This document shows, piece after piece, positions 4,672 to 6,071 of a DNA stretch of 6,071 nucleotides. Where the stretch lies: the NCBI GenBank assembly GCA_016781225.1, contig JADDQT010000125.1, positions 1-6,071 of the forward strand, given 5' to 3'. Positions within the stretch are counted from its first letter, which is position 1; each line of letters opens with the position of its first letter. The notes beneath the pieces were generated by a model. That model saw nothing but the letters and a program-made list of their open reading frames with translations, was not told where the DNA came from and made no database searches. The stretch is from Actinomycetota bacterium. GTDB lineage: Bacteria > Actinomycetota > Acidimicrobiia > Acidimicrobiales > GCA-2861595. The translations under genes and the position numbers were made by a program.

Positions 4672-6071
4672 GTGTCCAAGACTCTCTATAGAGATACCGG
4701 TGCGCCGCTGGTCGGCCTGATCGAGGACATCCGCAGTGGCAGGGTCGCGTTGCCGGACATCCAGCGGCCGTTCGTCTGGGCGTCCAAGAAGGTCCGAGAT
4801 CTGTTCGACAGCATGTATCAGGGCTATCCGATCGGAACCCTGATGCTGTGGGAGACCGGAGCCGAGGTCGGGACGCGCCAGATCGGACTCGGCGCGGCGG
4901 ACCGATCGCCACAGCTGCTCATAGTTGACGGCCAGCAGCGGCTCACCTCGCTGTACGCCGTGCTGACTGGTTCGTCGGTGCTGACGAAGTCGTTCGAGGA
5001 GAAGCGGATCCGGATCGCGTTCAGCCCGGTCGACGAGGTCTTCGAGGTCACTGACGCTGCCGTCGAACGCAATCCCGAATTCGTTCCTGACATCACTGCG
5101 CTCTGGTCCGATGGCTATCGGTCCACTGCCCGCCAGTACCTCAAGCGACTGGGCGAGGCCCGAGACGCGCCGCTCACCCAGGCCAAGGAGGACGAGCTCG
5201 ACGACCGAATCAATCGAGTTCACGACCTTCGTGATTTCCGGTTCCAGATCGTAGAACTGAGCTCCTCCACACACGAGGAGCAGGTGGCCGACATCTTCGT
5301 GCGGACGAATTCTCAGGGCGTCCCGCTCAACCAGGCCGACTTCATCCTCACGCTCATGTCCGTGCACTGGGAGAAGGGCCGGCGAGAGCTCGAGGCCTTC
5401 AGCCGGGCAGCCACCGACCCAACCATCCAGGGCACAACCCCGAAGAACTCCTTCATAGAGCCGAGCCCGGACCAAATGTTGCGTGTCGCCGTGGCATTGG
5501 CGTTCCGGCGGGCCCGACTTGAGTTCGTCTACAACATTCTTCGAGGCAAGGACCTCGAGACGGGCACGGTCAGCCGGGAGCGACGCGACGAACAGTTCAG
5601 CGTTCTCGCCGCCGCTCAAGCCAAGGTCCTTGATCTTGGAAACTGGCACGAGTTCCTCAAGTGTCTACAGGCCGCAGGTTTCCGAAGCCGCAAGACGATC
5701 TCATCCGACAACGCCCTGCTATTCAGCTACGCACTGTGGCTGGTAGGACGGATCGACTTCGGAATCGACCTGCCGACCCTCAGAACTGTCATTGCCCGGT
5801 GGTTCTTCATGGCGCACACGACGGGTCGATACACCTCGTCGCCGGAGAGCGCGCTCGAGTTCGACCTCGGACGAATCGCCGACCTCCCTGACGCGGACGG
5901 CTGTGCGTTCATCGCTGAGCTCGACCGGCTCATCGCAGCCAACTTCACGACCGATTACTGGCAGATCTCCCTCCCGAACCGACTCGATACGTCATCATCC
6001 CGGTCGCCTGCGCTGTTCGCCTACCTCGCCGCGCTCAACCTGCTGAGGTTGTCCCCCAGGTTGTTGAACTG
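4672..6071 (+). CDS. DUF262 (GmrSD N-domain-like) protein, 3' end outside the window
   Basis: An open frame of 466 codons with no stop before the window edge. The DUF262 domain covers about residues 10-225: DIQRPFVW (29-36), the SxxxGYPIGTLMLW block, the hallmark DGQQR (86-90), and IFVRTNSQGVPLNQADF (208-224). Further on, RWFFMAHTTGRYTSSPES and NRLDTSSSRSPALFAYLAALN are long conserved stretches in large stand-alone members. In GmrSD and SspE, DUF262 domains bind or hydrolyse nucleotides and gate a nuclease that attacks modified or foreign DNA. Many such proteins end in an HNH (DUF1524-type) domain. The missing C terminus may hold one, but this is inference. By eye it uses rarer codons (ATA, AGA, CTA) more than the GC-rich genes to its left, a mild hint of transfer. 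No partner gene is visible, so a defence role is likely but not shown. Confidence 0.9.
   Translation, partial: MSKTLYRDTGAPLVGLIEDIRSGRVALPDIQRPFVWASKKVRDLFDSMYQGYPIGTLMLWETGAEVGTRQIGLGAADRSPQLLIVDGQQRLTSLYAVLTGSSVLTKSFEEKRIRIAFSPVDEVFEVTDAAVERNPEFVPDITALWSDGYRSTARQYLKRLGEARDAPLTQAKEDELDDRINRVHDLRDFRFQIVELSSSTHEEQVADIFVRTNSQGVPLNQADFILTLMSVHWEKGRRELEAFSRAATDPTIQGTTPKNSFIEPSPDQMLRVAVALAFRRARLEFVYNILRGKDLETGTVSRERRDEQFSVLAAAQAKVLDLGNWHEFLKCLQAAGFRSRKTISSDNALLFSYALWLVGRIDFGIDLPTLRTVIARWFFMAHTTGRYTSSPESALEFDLGRIADLPDADGCAFIAELDRLIAANFTTDYWQISLPNRLDTSSSRSPALFAYLAALNLLRLSPRLLN

Noticed and set aside
4390..5649. A 419-codon open frame on the minus strand
   Set aside because: Most of it is the antisense of the DUF262 gene. 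Only its last part is meaningful, as fragments of the decayed HTH_42 copy.

Overview
This is a high-GC window with GTG starts, a 13E12-type DUF222/HNH gene and a mycobacterial-style SOS box. That points to an actinomycete (Actinomycetota). The genus cannot be told from the sequence, and an uncultured acidimicrobial-type lineage is only a guess. The region reads as accessory DNA: an orphan antitoxin, a gene with a broken 3' end, a decayed second copy of that gene, a repeat-family nuclease and a possible defence gene.

Layout. (1) 110-1680, plus strand: a VapB-like ribbon-helix-helix antitoxin. Three bases after it is a 15-codon stub that begins like a VapC toxin and then stops. A ferritin-like protein of the RebD/VioB superfamily follows from GTG 412, and hairpins follow its stop. 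(2) 1753-2077: no gene I can support. (3) 2078-3064, minus strand: an HTH_42 (AlkZ/YcaQ-type) winged-helix protein, a likely DNA-crosslink glycosylase relative. Its 3' end is frameshifted and does not look like the family. (4) 3065-3162: a divergent control region with a near-palindrome, a sigma-70-type promoter and an overlapping LexA (SOS) box. (5) 3163-4326, plus strand: a DUF222 + HNH nuclease, apparently translated from a leaderless mRNA. (6) 4327-4671: a weak hairpin, a 150-base decayed copy of the 5' end of the HTH_42 gene, and a second hairpin. (7) 4672 to the window end, plus strand: a DUF262 (GmrSD N-domain / SspE-like) protein, cut by the window edge.

How the genes may fit together. 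The middle of the window has a DNA-damage theme: a putative alkyl-DNA glycosylase and a nuclease under an SOS operator share one divergent region. The DUF262 protein would fit nucleic-acid defence but has no visible partner here. The ferritin-like gene appears to sit in the place once held by a vapC toxin. No RNA gene, CRISPR array, insertion sequence or attachment site was seen.
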